DNA from: Rhodococcus sp. IEGM 1381
GTDB taxonomy: Bacteria; Actinomycetota; Actinomycetes; Mycobacteriales; Mycobacteriaceae
DNA length: 64,000 bases
Direction of reading: 5' to 3'
Assembly (NCBI RefSeq): GCF_030056795.1
Contig: NZ_JASHKQ010000006.1
Span: 62,001-126,000, forward strand
A model generated the notes under the pieces. The model made no database searches and was not told the origin of the DNA. It saw only the letters and a list, made by a program, of their open reading frames with translations. Both the position numbers and the translations under genes were made by a program. This document shows positions 26,975 through 35,630 of the stretch, one piece after another. Position 1 is the stretch's first letter, and every line of letters begins with the position of its first letter.

Positions 26975-27717
26975 TCGGGTGACTCTAGTGTGCGCAGGAA
27001 GCCCTCGACTGCCATGCGATACCGCTCGGGTGCCTCGTCGTGAACCAGATGCGCTGCGTTCTCGATCCGTGAATACGTCGATTCGGGCTTGCGTACGTGC
27101 ATCTGCCTCATCTGCCCGGCCGGTGTGATGGTGTGTTCGCCCTCGATCAGCAACACCGGAACGTCGACGGCATCCCACTCGTCCCAGAAATGACGCGTAC
27201 CCCATTCCTGGGAGATCGCCTCGAAAGTGTCGACATCGCCGTGCAGTCGCCAGCCGTCGTCACTGTGCTCGAAGGAGTCCAGAAAGTATTGTCCTGCAAC
27301 ATCTCCGAAAAACGCACGCACTGCATCCGCATCGGGAAAAGGTTGCGGCCATGCCCGCATCATCGCGGCCCAATCGTCGGCGGTGCGGCCCCGGAAATCC
27401 GGCGCGATGTCTTCGATCACGAGGGCGGTCACCAGGTCGGGTCGCCGTGCTGCTGCACACCAGGCATGCAGCGCTCCCATCGAATGGCCTATGAGCACAC
27501 TCGGGCCGAGCGACTGCAGATTTTCCAGAAGGTCCGCTACGAACGACTCGGTCGTGAGCTCGGACGGTGCCGGCCGCCGGTGCCCTGGTGCGTCGTAGGT
27601 ATGCACGTGCCCGAATTCTCGGAGCCACGGAACCTGCCGACGCCAGGTGGCGGCACTGCCCATCAACCCGTGCAGCAGCAGTATCGAACGGCCGGATCCA
27701 CCCTCGTCGTAGAGCAT
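26941..27717 (-). CDS. Alpha/beta-hydrolase (Rv3591c-like)
   Basis: A 258-residue alpha/beta-hydrolase with HGLMGSAATW, nucleophile elbow IGHSMGAL, acid region IEGEHTI and catalytic His in NAAHLVHDE. Its position next to mhuD matches Rv3591c of M. tuberculosis. The substrate is unknown. It is divergent from mhuD across 36 bases, so the two promoters overlap. The ATG at 27717 is preceded by an in-frame GTG that is an alternative start. Confidence 0.87.
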   Translation of the reverse strand: MLYDEGGSGRSILLLHGLMGSAATWRRQVPWLREFGHVHTYDAPGHRRPAPSELTTESFVADLLENLQSLGPSVLIGHSMGALHAWCAAARRPDLVTALVIEDIAPDFRGRTADDWAAMMRAWPQPFPDADAVRAFFGDVAGQYFLDSFEHSDDGWRLHGDVDTFEAISQEWGTRHFWDEWDAVDVPVLLIEGEHTITPAGQMRQMHVRKPESTYSRIENAAHLVHDEAPERYRMAVEGFLRTLESPECLSRSSTESI

Positions 27718-27753
27718 CACCGCCGAGCATAACGGCGGAGTAATCTCGCGAGC

Positions 27754-28065
27754 ATGGCCATTGTGAAGATCAACGCGATCGACGTACCGGAGGGCGCAGG
27801 CCCCGAACTCGAGAAGCGCTTCGCTGCGCGCGCCGGAACGGTCGACGGCTCCCCCGGATTCCTCGGGTTCCAGTTGCTCCGGCCGGTCAAGGGCGAGTCG
27901 CGCTACTTCGTCGTCACCCAGTGGGAAGACGAGGAGTCGTTCCAGGCCTGGTCCGGTGGACCGTCTCGACAAGCACACGCCGGTTCCGGTGAGGGCAAAC
28001 CGGTTTCGTCGGGAGCATCACTGCTCGAATTCGAGGTCGTGCTGGACGTGCCTGCGACATCGTGA
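27754..28065 (+). CDS. mhuD: Heme-degrading monooxygenase MhuD
   Basis: A 103-residue ABM-fold enzyme that degrades heme, releasing iron. The M. tuberculosis MhuD residues are all at the same positions: Asn7 (VKINAID), Trp66 (FQAW) and heme ligand His75 (RQAHAG). The core GSPGFLGFQLLRPVKGESRYFVVTQWE is nearly identical to that protein. It gives mycobilin rather than biliverdin in mycobacteria. The position beside the Rv3591c-like hydrolase is conserved. Confidence 0.94.
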   Translation: MAIVKINAIDVPEGAGPELEKRFAARAGTVDGSPGFLGFQLLRPVKGESRYFVVTQWEDEESFQAWSGGPSRQAHAGSGEGKPVSSGASLLEFEVVLDVPATS

Positions 28066-28075
28066 GCAGCGGTGC

Positions 28076-30388
28076 TCAGATGCGTTCGCGAGCGAGTTCC
28101 CACTCGAGTTTCGTCGGCATCTCCGAATCCAGTTTCGCTACGGCATCGGCCAGGAACTCTGCGGGCATCGGTCTACCCAAGAAGTAGCCCTGGGCACCGT
28201 CGCACCCGAGCAGTCGCAGCGCGTCGAGCGTGCCCGCGTCCTCGACCCCCTCTGCCATCACTCGCACCCCGAGGCTTCGAGCCAGGTCGATGGTCGAGCG
28301 CACGATCGACGCATCGGTGTCGTCGGTGTTCATCTTCGACACGAACGAGCGGTCGATCTTGAGCGTCTGCACCGGCAGACTCTGCAGATACGCCAACGAG
28401 CTGTAACCGGTGCCGTAATCATCGATCGCAATGGTTGCCCCCAAGCTGCGCAGGGACGCCAACGCGTTCACCGAACGCACCGGGTCGGTCATCGCGGTTG
28501 TTTCGGTGACCTCGAATTCCAGGGTGTGCGCCGGCACCGCGTACTTGGCCAGCGCAGCCGACACCTGTTCGGTGAGCGTCTCGTCGAGCAAGTTACGGAC
28601 CGAAAGATTCACCGAAACAGACAGATTGATGCCGCGTCGCCGTAAGGCACTGCACTGCGCCAATGCCTCGTCGAGCACCAGCGCGGTGATTGCGGGCAGC
28701 ATGCCGGTCCGCTCGGCGTCGGGAAGAAAGATCGACGGGCCGATCAAACCCTCACGTGGATGCTGCCACCGCAGCAGAGCTTCGACGCGATCGACGCTGC
28801 CCGATTCCAGATCCAGGCATGGCTGGAAGAACACCCGAAGCTGATGATCCCGGATCGCGGTGTCGAGCTCGCCCAGCAACCGCATCTGATCGTGGCGATC
28901 ACGATCCATGTCGGGTTCGTATCGACCGACTCGGGTCTGCCCTGCCTTGGCTGCGGTCAGCGCCACATGAGCCTGCTGCATCATCGCCTCACCGTCGATC
29001 GGTGTCGCCGACCGGCCCTCCGGCCGGTGTGCACAGACCGACAGCTCTTCGATGGCTGCTACTCCGACCGTCGCATCGAGGGCGACGTTGATGTCGTGGA
29101 CGAACATCTTGCGACTGACGGCGAACTGCAGCTGTGCGGCGGTCTCGCACACATCCGTCCGGCCGGGGCGACGAGTCATCGCGACCACGAATTGATCGCC
29201 TCCGAGGCGTCCGACCAGATCGTCGGATCGAACCGATGCGACGAGTCGATGGCCGATCTCACGCAGCACACTGTCGCCCACCCTGTAACCGAACGTCTCG
29301 TTGATCTGCGCAAAGCGGTCGATGTCGACCACCAGCGTGAAGACGTCCGAATCACCGCGAGTGGCGAGCATCGTGTCCAATCGCTCCCGAAGCAGACGCC
29401 GGCTGGCGAGTCCGGTCACCGCGTCCGTACGTGCGACATCCTCGAGAATGGCGGCCTGCAGTCGCAGCGTGCGCACGAAGCGCGCCATCCGTAACCCGAC
29501 AAGCAGGATGACCAGCGCGGAGGATCCCACGATGACCCAACCCCATTGCTCGACGGGAACGCCGCGGGCCAGCTGGACTGTCATCACCGTGGGTACCACG
29601 GCGATTGCAACCGCGAGTCCGAAGAACCGTCCCCTACCGAATTTGAACGGACCGGGCCGGTCGGCCCGCCTGACGGACTTCTGCACATCGTGCAGGGCGA
29701 CGACTCCGAAGCAGACGTACGAGGCCAACCACATCGCGTTCGGAATCGTCGATCGGTAGACCTCGGTGTTGCTCGCGGCGGAGTAGGACGCGAAGTCGGC
29801 CGACACGAGCAGGATTACCCCGGCTGCCGCGGCCAAGAGGGGAACTGTGGCCGACCGCGTGACGAGATACAAACTGCCGACGAGGGTCAACAAGAACGCG
29901 TCGACGGTGAGGTACGCCGTTGCCGGCCACAGCGCCATGGCCTCCGAGAACGACCGCGTCGAACTGTCGGAAATGACGAACACCCAGGTGACGAGACCGA
30001 ACCCGACGGCCACGATGAGGCACTCGTACAGTTCCTCGAGCCCGAACATCAAACCGTTTTCGTCGGCGGCCCGAGCGAACCCGACTGCGATGATCGCGTA
30101 GCCCAGAAGGTAGAACACGTCCGCAGCGGAGAACGTCGGCAATTGACCACCGTCGATCTTCATCACGGCTATCAGCGCGTCCCCGATGACCCAGCTGCCG
30201 ATGCCGACAACCATGTACTTCCACGTCCGCTTGTCCGGGCCGGGTTCACCGACGTAGCGATGCACGAAGGCAGCCACTGTGGCCGAGACCACGATTGCGT
30301 AAATCGTGTTCCGGGGTATTCCCTGTGGGGCGAGTGCGTAGGCCACCACTGCAAGTGCGCCGAGACCTAGGAAGCGCGTCCACAACAT
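28076..30388 (-). CDS. Membrane protein with degenerate GGDEF and EAL domain
   Basis: A 770-residue protein. About nine hydrophobic helices (residues 5-300) form an N-terminal sensor. The GGDEF domain has GGDQF at 396-400, with Gln instead of the metal-binding Glu, so it may not make c-di-GMP. The EAL domain is complete in its motifs: EALLRW from 536, DDYGTGYSSL from 656, KIDRSFV and AEGVED. It is therefore probably a c-di-GMP phosphodiesterase. ATG 30388 is preferred; the frame also runs back to a TTG at 30469. Confidence 0.88.
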   Translation of the reverse strand: MLWTRFLGLGALAVVAYALAPQGIPRNTIYAIVVSATVAAFVHRYVGEPGPDKRTWKYMVVGIGSWVIGDALIAVMKIDGGQLPTFSAADVFYLLGYAIIAVGFARAADENGLMFGLEELYECLIVAVGFGLVTWVFVISDSSTRSFSEAMALWPATAYLTVDAFLLTLVGSLYLVTRSATVPLLAAAAGVILLVSADFASYSAASNTEVYRSTIPNAMWLASYVCFGVVALHDVQKSVRRADRPGPFKFGRGRFFGLAVAIAVVPTVMTVQLARGVPVEQWGWVIVGSSALVILLVGLRMARFVRTLRLQAAILEDVARTDAVTGLASRRLLRERLDTMLATRGDSDVFTLVVDIDRFAQINETFGYRVGDSVLREIGHRLVASVRSDDLVGRLGGDQFVVAMTRRPGRTDVCETAAQLQFAVSRKMFVHDINVALDATVGVAAIEELSVCAHRPEGRSATPIDGEAMMQQAHVALTAAKAGQTRVGRYEPDMDRDRHDQMRLLGELDTAIRDHQLRVFFQPCLDLESGSVDRVEALLRWQHPREGLIGPSIFLPDAERTGMLPAITALVLDEALAQCSALRRRGINLSVSVNLSVRNLLDETLTEQVSAALAKYAVPAHTLEFEVTETTAMTDPVRSVNALASLRSLGATIAIDDYGTGYSSLAYLQSLPVQTLKIDRSFVSKMNTDDTDASIVRSTIDLARSLGVRVMAEGVEDAGTLDALRLLGCDGAQGYFLGRPMPAEFLADAVAKLDSEMPTKLEWELARERI

Positions 30389-30561
30389 GGTGGGCCGATC
30401 CTTCCTAGGCCGGTCGGTGCGTACCCCGAACGTACGCAACAGCCGATCGAACCCGACGTTTGACCACAATTCGTCGCCGAATCATCCGCGGATGGGCCAA
30501 GTAACGAACTATTTCAAACCTGACGATCGTTCGCCAGTCACACATCGGGCACCGCGTCGGT

Positions 30562-30999
30562 TCAGCCCTCCAAAGATGCATCCAAGGTGATCTCCACGCC
30601 GGTCAGCGCCTTGCTGACGGGGCACGTTTCTTTTGCAGCCTGAGCAGCCTTCGCAAACCCGTCTGCGTCGAGACCGTCGACCTCGCCTCGCACGGTCAGC
30701 TTGATACCCGTCAACTTGAAACCGGGCTGGTCGGGACCGAGCGAAACGTCGGCGGTGACCTCGAGGCTCTGCGGGGTACCACCCGCCTCGGCGATCAAGG
30801 CCGACAGCTGCATCGCGTAGCAACTCGAGTGGGCAGCTGCGATCAACTCCTCGGGGCTGGTGGTGCCGTCGGCGTTCTCGGCGGCGCGCTTGGGAAACGA
30901 CACGTCGAAAGTCGCTGCGCCGGAACTGGACAGCTCGACCTGGCCGGAACCCTGCTCGAGAGTGCCGTTCCAAGCTGTGCGTGAGGTACGAGTTGGCAT
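30562..30999 (-). CDS. OsmC/Ohr-family peroxiredoxin
   Basis: A 145-residue OsmC-type protein that reduces organic peroxides with a pair of cysteines: Cys60 in AHSSCYAM and Cys126 in KETCPVS. The length and both motifs fit the OsmC rather than the Ohr branch. The start at 30999 has AAAGGA about 11 bases upstream. A small open frame lies 44 bases before it (31044-31181). Confidence 0.9.
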   Translation of the reverse strand: MPTRTSRTAWNGTLEQGSGQVELSSSGAATFDVSFPKRAAENADGTTSPEELIAAAHSSCYAMQLSALIAEAGGTPQSLEVTADVSLGPDQPGFKLTGIKLTVRGEVDGLDADGFAKAAQAAKETCPVSKALTGVEITLDASLEG

Positions 31000-31043
31000 C
31001 GAACTTCAATCCTTTCGTCGTCGACCCTGTGTAGGACCGATAC

Positions 31044-31181
31044 TCAGGCTAACGTCGGCGGCTCGGCCGGGCCATCGAGTGCGGGAATCTCGACACGAAG
31101 AATGCGACAGATGTAGAAGTGTGCCCACATGCCGGGCGCGAACCATCTGTCCGGGTCCTTGGCCGCGTAGTCCGACGTCAT
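31044..31181 (-). CDS. Possible small protein, 45 residues
   Basis: ATG 31181 to TGA 31044 encodes MTSDYAAKDPDRWFAPGMWA and continues to ALDGPAEPPTLA. It is rich in aromatic residues, with codons typical of the genome. It lies on the same strand as osmC, 44 bases upstream, inside a 307-base gap with no other gene. CAGGG precedes the ATG. I do not recognise it. It may be a real small protein, an osmC leader, or a remnant. Confidence 0.35.
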   Translation of the reverse strand: MTSDYAAKDPDRWFAPGMWAHFYICRILRVEIPALDGPAEPPTLA

Positions 31182-31205
31182 GCCCTGGATCGACGGCCTG
31201 ATTCA

Positions 31206-31232
31206 CCGGAGTGGAGCCGGCTGAAACGACCC
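31206..31232. repeat. Dispersed hairpin repeat, AGTGGAG loop, copy 3
   Basis: The copy reads CCGG, AGTGGAG, CCGG, then CTGAAACGACCC. Compared with the copies at 545-602, the stem has changed on both sides (GCAGG/CCTGC to CCGG/CCGG) while the loop and the ACGACCC tail are kept, so pairing is preserved. It lies upstream of the serine hydrolase gene. Confidence 0.65.
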
Positions 31233-31306
31233 GGCTGGATGATCTCGGGTGTGAAATCAGGGTGTTCACCGAGGCGTCGACGCGGTGACGTTGGTTCACT
31301 CGATCC

Positions 31307-32629
31307 ATGCGCATCGTGCACGCCCTCCTGACCATCGCAGCAGTTCTGACCGCTACCCCAACCATCCCCGACGACGGCAGCGCGTCGGACATCGCGGTGA
31401 TCGCCGAGGATCTGGGCCTGCCGGGAGTGGCCTTCCGAGTCGTCTCCGAACGCGAGGTGATCGAGAACGTCGAGTACGGGGTGGACGGACACGGTGCCCC
31501 GATCGACAACGGCACGCCGTTCGTCTGGGGTTCGGTGTCGAAGTCGGTGACGGCAGCGACGGTACACTCGCTCGCCTCGCAGCAGCGCCTCGACCTGCGT
31601 TCGACTGTGAATTCTGTTCTGCCGGAAAGTGATTCGATCCTCCCCGGCGACGTCATGATCACCGACCTGATCCACCACACCAGCGGACTCCCCCACGACG
31701 TCGCCCGACTCGATGTGTGGGGACGAACCGACCGAGCACTCGACGTAGTACCCACCCTCGACGTCACCGCCGCCGAGCGCGGCAATTTCCGATACTCCAG
31801 CCTGAATTACCTACTGCTGCAGGCCATCGTCGAGAAGATCACTGCCGAACCGTTCGCGAACGTCGTGGCTCGGGAAACCGGAGTGCACACCGTCGATACC
31901 GTCGCGCCCGGACACGTTCCGTTCTTCGGACTACTCCGACGCATCGACACCGGGATCGATGCCGCCGGACTCGGCTACGGCTACCTCGGTGGTTCGATCG
32001 ACGAACTCTCGCGTTACGCGGCGCGGCAACTGACCGAACAGGCGTCGAACGGTCTCGACACGGTACCGACGGGCTCGGGCACGGCATACGGATGCGGGTG
32101 GTACGTCGAAACGCTGTCCGACGGTACCGAGATGCGATGGCATTCTGGAGCGGTTCCCGGCTACTTCACGCATGTTGCGCTGATTCCCGAACGCCATCTG
32201 GCCGTGGTGTTCACGGCCAACAGATACGGCGAACTCGAGGCCGAAAAACTGGCGTCGGCGGCTCGCTCACTCGTGCTCACCCGACTCGGACTCGACGAAC
32301 CCCGCACCACCGGCCTCGGCATGTACGAGATCGCGCTGATCGCGTCGAGCACCCTCGCGGTGTTGCTGGCACTGTGCGCGGGCCGAATCCTGCTTCGCAT
32401 CAGGACTGCCCCGGGCCGATGGGCACCTGCGCACATCCTGATGGCCGTCGCTGCCGGAGGAGTGCTGTACTTCGCGATGCCGATGCTCACCGGTGCCTCC
32501 ATCTCGACCCTTGCCCGCTGGGCTCCCGACATGACCCTGCTGTTCTGGATCGTGCTGGCGAAACTTGCGGTCATCGCCGTTGCCCTCGCTGCTCGGGCCT
32601 TCCGTCAATGGACCACTGCACACGTCTGA
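31307..32629 (+). CDS. Membrane-anchored beta-lactamase-fold serine hydrolase
   Basis: A 440-residue protein of the class C beta-lactamase / D-alanyl-D-alanine peptidase fold. A signal or anchor sequence is at residues 4-20. The active-site S-x-x-K is Ser76-Lys79 (GSVSKSV), the tyrosine motif is in RYSSLNYLL, and the third motif is HSG (RWHSGAVPG). Three C-terminal transmembrane helices (about 345-435) follow. It may be a peptidase or esterase of the envelope. The last residues and the stop codon are supplied by a dispersed hairpin repeat (32607-32647). Confidence 0.85.
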   Translation: MRIVHALLTIAAVLTATPTIPDDGSASDIAVIAEDLGLPGVAFRVVSEREVIENVEYGVDGHGAPIDNGTPFVWGSVSKSVTAATVHSLASQQRLDLRSTVNSVLPESDSILPGDVMITDLIHHTSGLPHDVARLDVWGRTDRALDVVPTLDVTAAERGNFRYSSLNYLLLQAIVEKITAEPFANVVARETGVHTVDTVAPGHVPFFGLLRRIDTGIDAAGLGYGYLGGSIDELSRYAARQLTEQASNGLDTVPTGSGTAYGCGWYVETLSDGTEMRWHSGAVPGYFTHVALIPERHLAVVFTANRYGELEAEKLASAARSLVLTRLGLDEPRTTGLGMYEIALIASSTLAVLLALCAGRILLRIRTAPGRWAPAHILMAVAAGGVLYFAMPMLTGASISTLARWAPDMTLLFWIVLAKLAVIAVALAARAFRQWTTAHV

Positions 32630-32647
32630 GCGGTGCAACGGTTCATT
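32607..32647. repeat. AATGGACC stem-loop repeat, copy A
   Basis: A 41-base imperfect inverted repeat: left arm AATGGACCACTGCAC, loop ACGTCTGAGCG, right arm GTGCAACGGTTCATT, with 13 of 15 positions paired counting one G-T. It overlaps the 3' end of the serine hydrolase gene, whose TGA lies in the loop. It may act as a terminator or 3' processing signal. Confidence 0.75.
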
Positions 32648-32670
32648 CACCCACGGAGGTGATCTGCGTG

Positions 32671-32711
32671 AATGGACCGTTGCATGCGTCTGAGCGCTGC
32701 AGGGGTCCATT
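32671..32711. repeat. AATGGACC stem-loop repeat, copy B
   Basis: It starts 24 bases after copy A and has the same design: AATGGACCGTTGCA, loop with GCGTCTGAGCG, TGCAGGGGTCCATT. The arms differ from copy A but still pair. It lies between the converging serine hydrolase and clpC genes. Confidence 0.75.
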
Positions 32712-32767
32712 GACGCGAACGGGACGGGCCGCGAACGGGGCGGGCAGGGTCGGCGGACGTACGACAA

Positions 32768-32795
32768 CGGGCGACCCTCCGAAGAGGATCGCCCG
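32768..32795 (-). terminator. Terminator hairpin after clpC
   Basis: On the minus strand CGGGCGA-t-CCTC, loop TTC, then GGAGGG-TCGCCCG forms a strong stem about 20 bases beyond the clpC stop, followed by TTGTC. It is a good rho-independent-like terminator by actinobacterial standards, although the T-run is weak. Confidence 0.7.
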
Positions 32796-32815
32796 ATGTG
32801 TAGAGCTCGCGGAAC

Positions 32816-35356
32816 CTACTCGCTGTCGCTGTCTCCGGTGGCCTTGGCCAGATCGACCGGGACCTCGTCGGGGACGATGATCGCTTTCTTTTCACCGCGG
32901 AAGGTGAACTTGGCGTCCTCGCCCGAGCCTTCGCCGTCCCAGTTCTCGACGTCGACCAGGATGATCTGGCCGGCTTCGATCTCGCCGAAGAGGATCTTCT
33001 CCGACAACGCGTCCTCGATCTCGCGCTGGATGGTGCGACGCAGTGGCCGCGCACCCAGGACCGGGTCGAATCCGCGCTTGGCGAGCAACGACTTCGCCTT
33101 CTCGGTGACCTCGATGCCCATGTCCTTGTTCTTGAGCGCACCTTCGACTCGGTTGAGCATGAGATCGACCATCTGAATGATCTCGTCTCGCGTGAGCTGG
33201 TGGAACACGACGATGTCGTCGATACGGTTCAGGAACTCGGGCCGGAAGTGCTTCTTCAGCTCGTCGTTGACCTTGAGCTTCATCCGCTCGTAGTTCGACC
33301 CGGTGCCTTCACCCGAGGAGAAGCCGAGACCGACAGCCTTCGAGATGTCTGCGGTACCGAGGTTCGAGGTGAAGATCAGCACGGTGTTCTTGAAGTCGAC
33401 CGTACGTCCCTGTCCGTCGGTGAGACGACCGTCTTCGAGGACCTGAAGCAGCGTGTTGTAGATCTCCGAGTGGGCCTTCTCGATCTCGTCGAACAGCACG
33501 ACGGAGAACGGCTTGCGGCGGACCTTCTCGGTGAGCTGGCCACCCTCTTCGTAGCCGACGTATCCGGGAGGAGCACCGAACAGACGCGACGCGGTGAAGC
33601 GGTCGTGGAACTCACCCATGTCGATCTGGATCAGCGCGTCGTCCTCGCCGAAGAGGAAGTTCGCCAGAGCCTTCGACAGCTCGGTCTTACCGACACCCGA
33701 GGGGCCGGCGAAGATGAACGAGCCCGACGGACGCTTCGGATCCTTCAGACCTGCACGGGTACGACGGATCGCCTTGGAGACAGCCTTGACGGCCTCGACC
33801 TGACCGATGATCCGCTTGTGAAGCTCGTCTTCCATGCGGAGCAGACGGGTGGTCTCCTCCTCGGTGAGCTTGAAGACTGGGATGCCGGTCCAGTTACCCA
33901 GAACCTCGGCGATCTCGTTGTCGTCCACCTCGGCCACGACGTCCAGGTCACCCGAGCGCCACTGCTTTTCCCGCTCGGCACGCTGACTGACGAGGGTCTT
34001 CTCCTTGTCGCGCAGGTTCGCAGCCTTCTCGAAGTCCTGTGCGTCGATGGCCGATTCCTTCTCCCGGCGCGCGTCGGCGATCTTGTCGTCGAACTCGCGC
34101 AGATCTGGCGGCGCGGTCATCCGGCGGATGCGCATCCGCGCGCCGGCCTCGTCGATGAGGTCGATTGCCTTGTCGGGCAAGAACCGATCGTTGATGTACC
34201 GGTCGGCCAATGTGGCAGCCGCGACGAGCGCACCGTCGGTGATCGAAACGCGGTGGTGTGCCTCGTAGCGATCGCGCAGACCCTTGAGGATCTCGATGGT
34301 GTGCTCGACTGTCGGCTCGCCGACCTGGACGGGCTGGAAACGACGCTCGAGTGCGGCATCCTTCTCGATGTACTTGCGGTACTCGTCGAGGGTGGTGGCA
34401 CCGATGGTCTGCAGTTCGCCACGAGCCAACTTCGGCTTGAGGATCGACGCAGCATCGATGGCACCTTCGGCAGCACCCGCGCCGACGAGCGTGTGCAGCT
34501 CGTCGATGAACAGGATGATGTCGCCGCGGGTGTTGATCTCTTTGAGCACCTTCTTCAGGCGCTCCTCGAAGTCACCGCGGTAACGGCTGCCGGCCACGAG
34601 CGAGCCGAGGTCGAGGGTGTAAAGCTGCTTGTCCTTGAGCGTCTCGGGAACCTCGCCGTTGACGATGGCCTGAGCCAGTCCCTCGACGACGGCCGTCTTA
34701 CCGACACCGGGCTCGCCGATGAGGACGGGGTTGTTCTTGGTACGACGCGAGAGCACCTGCATGACGCGCTCGATTTCCTTCGCGCGACCGATGACCGGGT
34801 CGAGCTTGCCTTCGAGCGCGGCCTGGGTGAGGTTGCGACCGAACTGATCGAGGACCAGTGACGTCGACGGGGTGCCCGCCTCGCCGCGGCCACTGCCGGA
34901 CTCGCTGGGCTCTTTGCCCTGGTAGCCCGAGAGCAGCTGGATGACCTGCTGGCGTACCCGGTTGAGGTCGGCTCCGAGCTTGACCAGAACCTGAGCCGCG
35001 ACGCCTTCGCCTTCGCGGATCAGGCCGAGCAAGATGTGCTCGGTGCCGATGTAGTTGTGGCCGAGCTGCAGTGCTTCACGCAGGCTGAGCTCGAGTACTT
35101 TCTTGGCGCGCGGGGTGAACGGGATGTGACCGGACGGAGCCTGCTGACCCTGGCCGATGATCTCCTCGACCTGGCTGCGTACTCCTTCGAGGGAGATGCC
35201 CAGCGACTCGAGAGACTTGGCGGCGACGCCTTCGCCCTCGTGGATGAGGCCGAGCAGAATGTGCTCCGTGCCGATGTAGTTGTGGTTGAGCATCCGGGCT
35301 TCTTCTTGAGCCAGGACGACAACACGCCGCGCGCGATCGGTGAACCTCTCGAACAT
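32816..35356 (-). CDS. clpC1: ATP-dependent Clp protease ATP-binding subunit ClpC
   Basis: An 846-residue Hsp100 unfoldase that feeds substrates to ClpP1P2. Domains in order: two N-terminal Clp repeats (about 1-145), AAA+ 1 with [10 protein letters not shown], a UVR-containing middle domain (about 420-475), AAA+ 2 with [10 protein letters not shown] and a C-terminal ClpB-small domain. The start [11 protein letters not shown] is invariant in the family. In mycobacteria it is essential. A strong terminator follows. The M. tuberculosis neighbour lsr2 is absent between it and lysS. Confidence 0.96.
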   Translation of the reverse strand: MFERFTDRARRVVVLAQEEARMLNHNYIGTEHILLGLIHEGEGVAAKSLESLGISLEGVRSQVEEIIGQGQQAPSGHIPFTPRAKKVLELSLREALQLGHNYIGTEHILLGLIREGEGVAAQVLVKLGADLNRVRQQVIQLLSGYQGKEPSESGSGRGEAGTPSTSLVLDQFGRNLTQAALEGKLDPVIGRAKEIERVMQVLSRRTKNNPVLIGEPGVGKTAVVEGLAQAIVNGEVPETLKDKQLYTLDLGSLVAGSRYRGDFEERLKKVLKEINTRGDIILFIDELHTLVGAGAAEGAIDAASILKPKLARGELQTIGATTLDEYRKYIEKDAALERRFQPVQVGEPTVEHTIEILKGLRDRYEAHHRVSITDGALVAAATLADRYINDRFLPDKAIDLIDEAGARMRIRRMTAPPDLREFDDKIADARREKESAIDAQDFEKAANLRDKEKTLVSQRAEREKQWRSGDLDVVAEVDDNEIAEVLGNWTGIPVFKLTEEETTRLLRMEDELHKRIIGQVEAVKAVSKAIRRTRAGLKDPKRPSGSFIFAGPSGVGKTELSKALANFLFGEDDALIQIDMGEFHDRFTASRLFGAPPGYVGYEEGGQLTEKVRRKPFSVVLFDEIEKAHSEIYNTLLQVLEDGRLTDGQGRTVDFKNTVLIFTSNLGTADISKAVGLGFSSGEGTGSNYERMKLKVNDELKKHFRPEFLNRIDDIVVFHQLTRDEIIQMVDLMLNRVEGALKNKDMGIEVTEKAKSLLAKRGFDPVLGARPLRRTIQREIEDALSEKILFGEIEAGQIILVDVENWDGEGSGEDAKFTFRGEKKAIIVPDEVPVDLAKATGDSDSE

Positions 35357-35365
35357 CGCTCTCCC

Positions 35366-35443
35366 TCACTTCTTGGTGGGTGGTAGCTCGCCCACCAGTT
35401 CTTCTAGCGCCGCAGTGTCCATACGCTGAGGTCGCTTGTGCAT
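35366..35443 (-). CDS. Possible 25-residue small ORF ahead of clpC
   Basis: ATG 35443 to TGA 35366 encodes a 25-residue peptide beginning MHKRPQRMDTAALEELVGEL and ending PPTKK. Its stop is 9 bases before the clpC ATG, next to the clpC ribosome-binding site. The same frame stays open a further 44 codons upstream without a start codon. No ribosome-binding site is evident for the ATG. It may be a leader or chance. The rest of the 274-base gap shows no lsr2 and no other gene. Confidence 0.25.
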   Translation of the reverse strand: MHKRPQRMDTAALEELVGELPPTKK

Positions 35444-35630
35444 TTGAAGGTAAGACTGGTACTCACTGTAGTTGGCCGACGTGACGAACGCCGACCCTCC
35501 ACCCCTGAAATGCTGCGAAACCGCCCGCGAATACGGACTGCCTTGCCTGCTTACTGTTCATAACGCAGGCACTATGCAAAACGTTTCCCATTCGATGTCC
35601 GCTGCTGGCGAACAGCGCTTTACCGACCGA

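Noticed and set aside
33200-34861. Long open frame antisense to clpC
   Set aside because: It is the reverse-frame shadow of a conserved gene in high-GC DNA; its composition follows the clpC codons and it matches no known domain.
35357-35630. ClgR operator before clpC
   Set aside because: No convincing CGC(T/C)-N5-GCG match with correct spacing was found in the gap.
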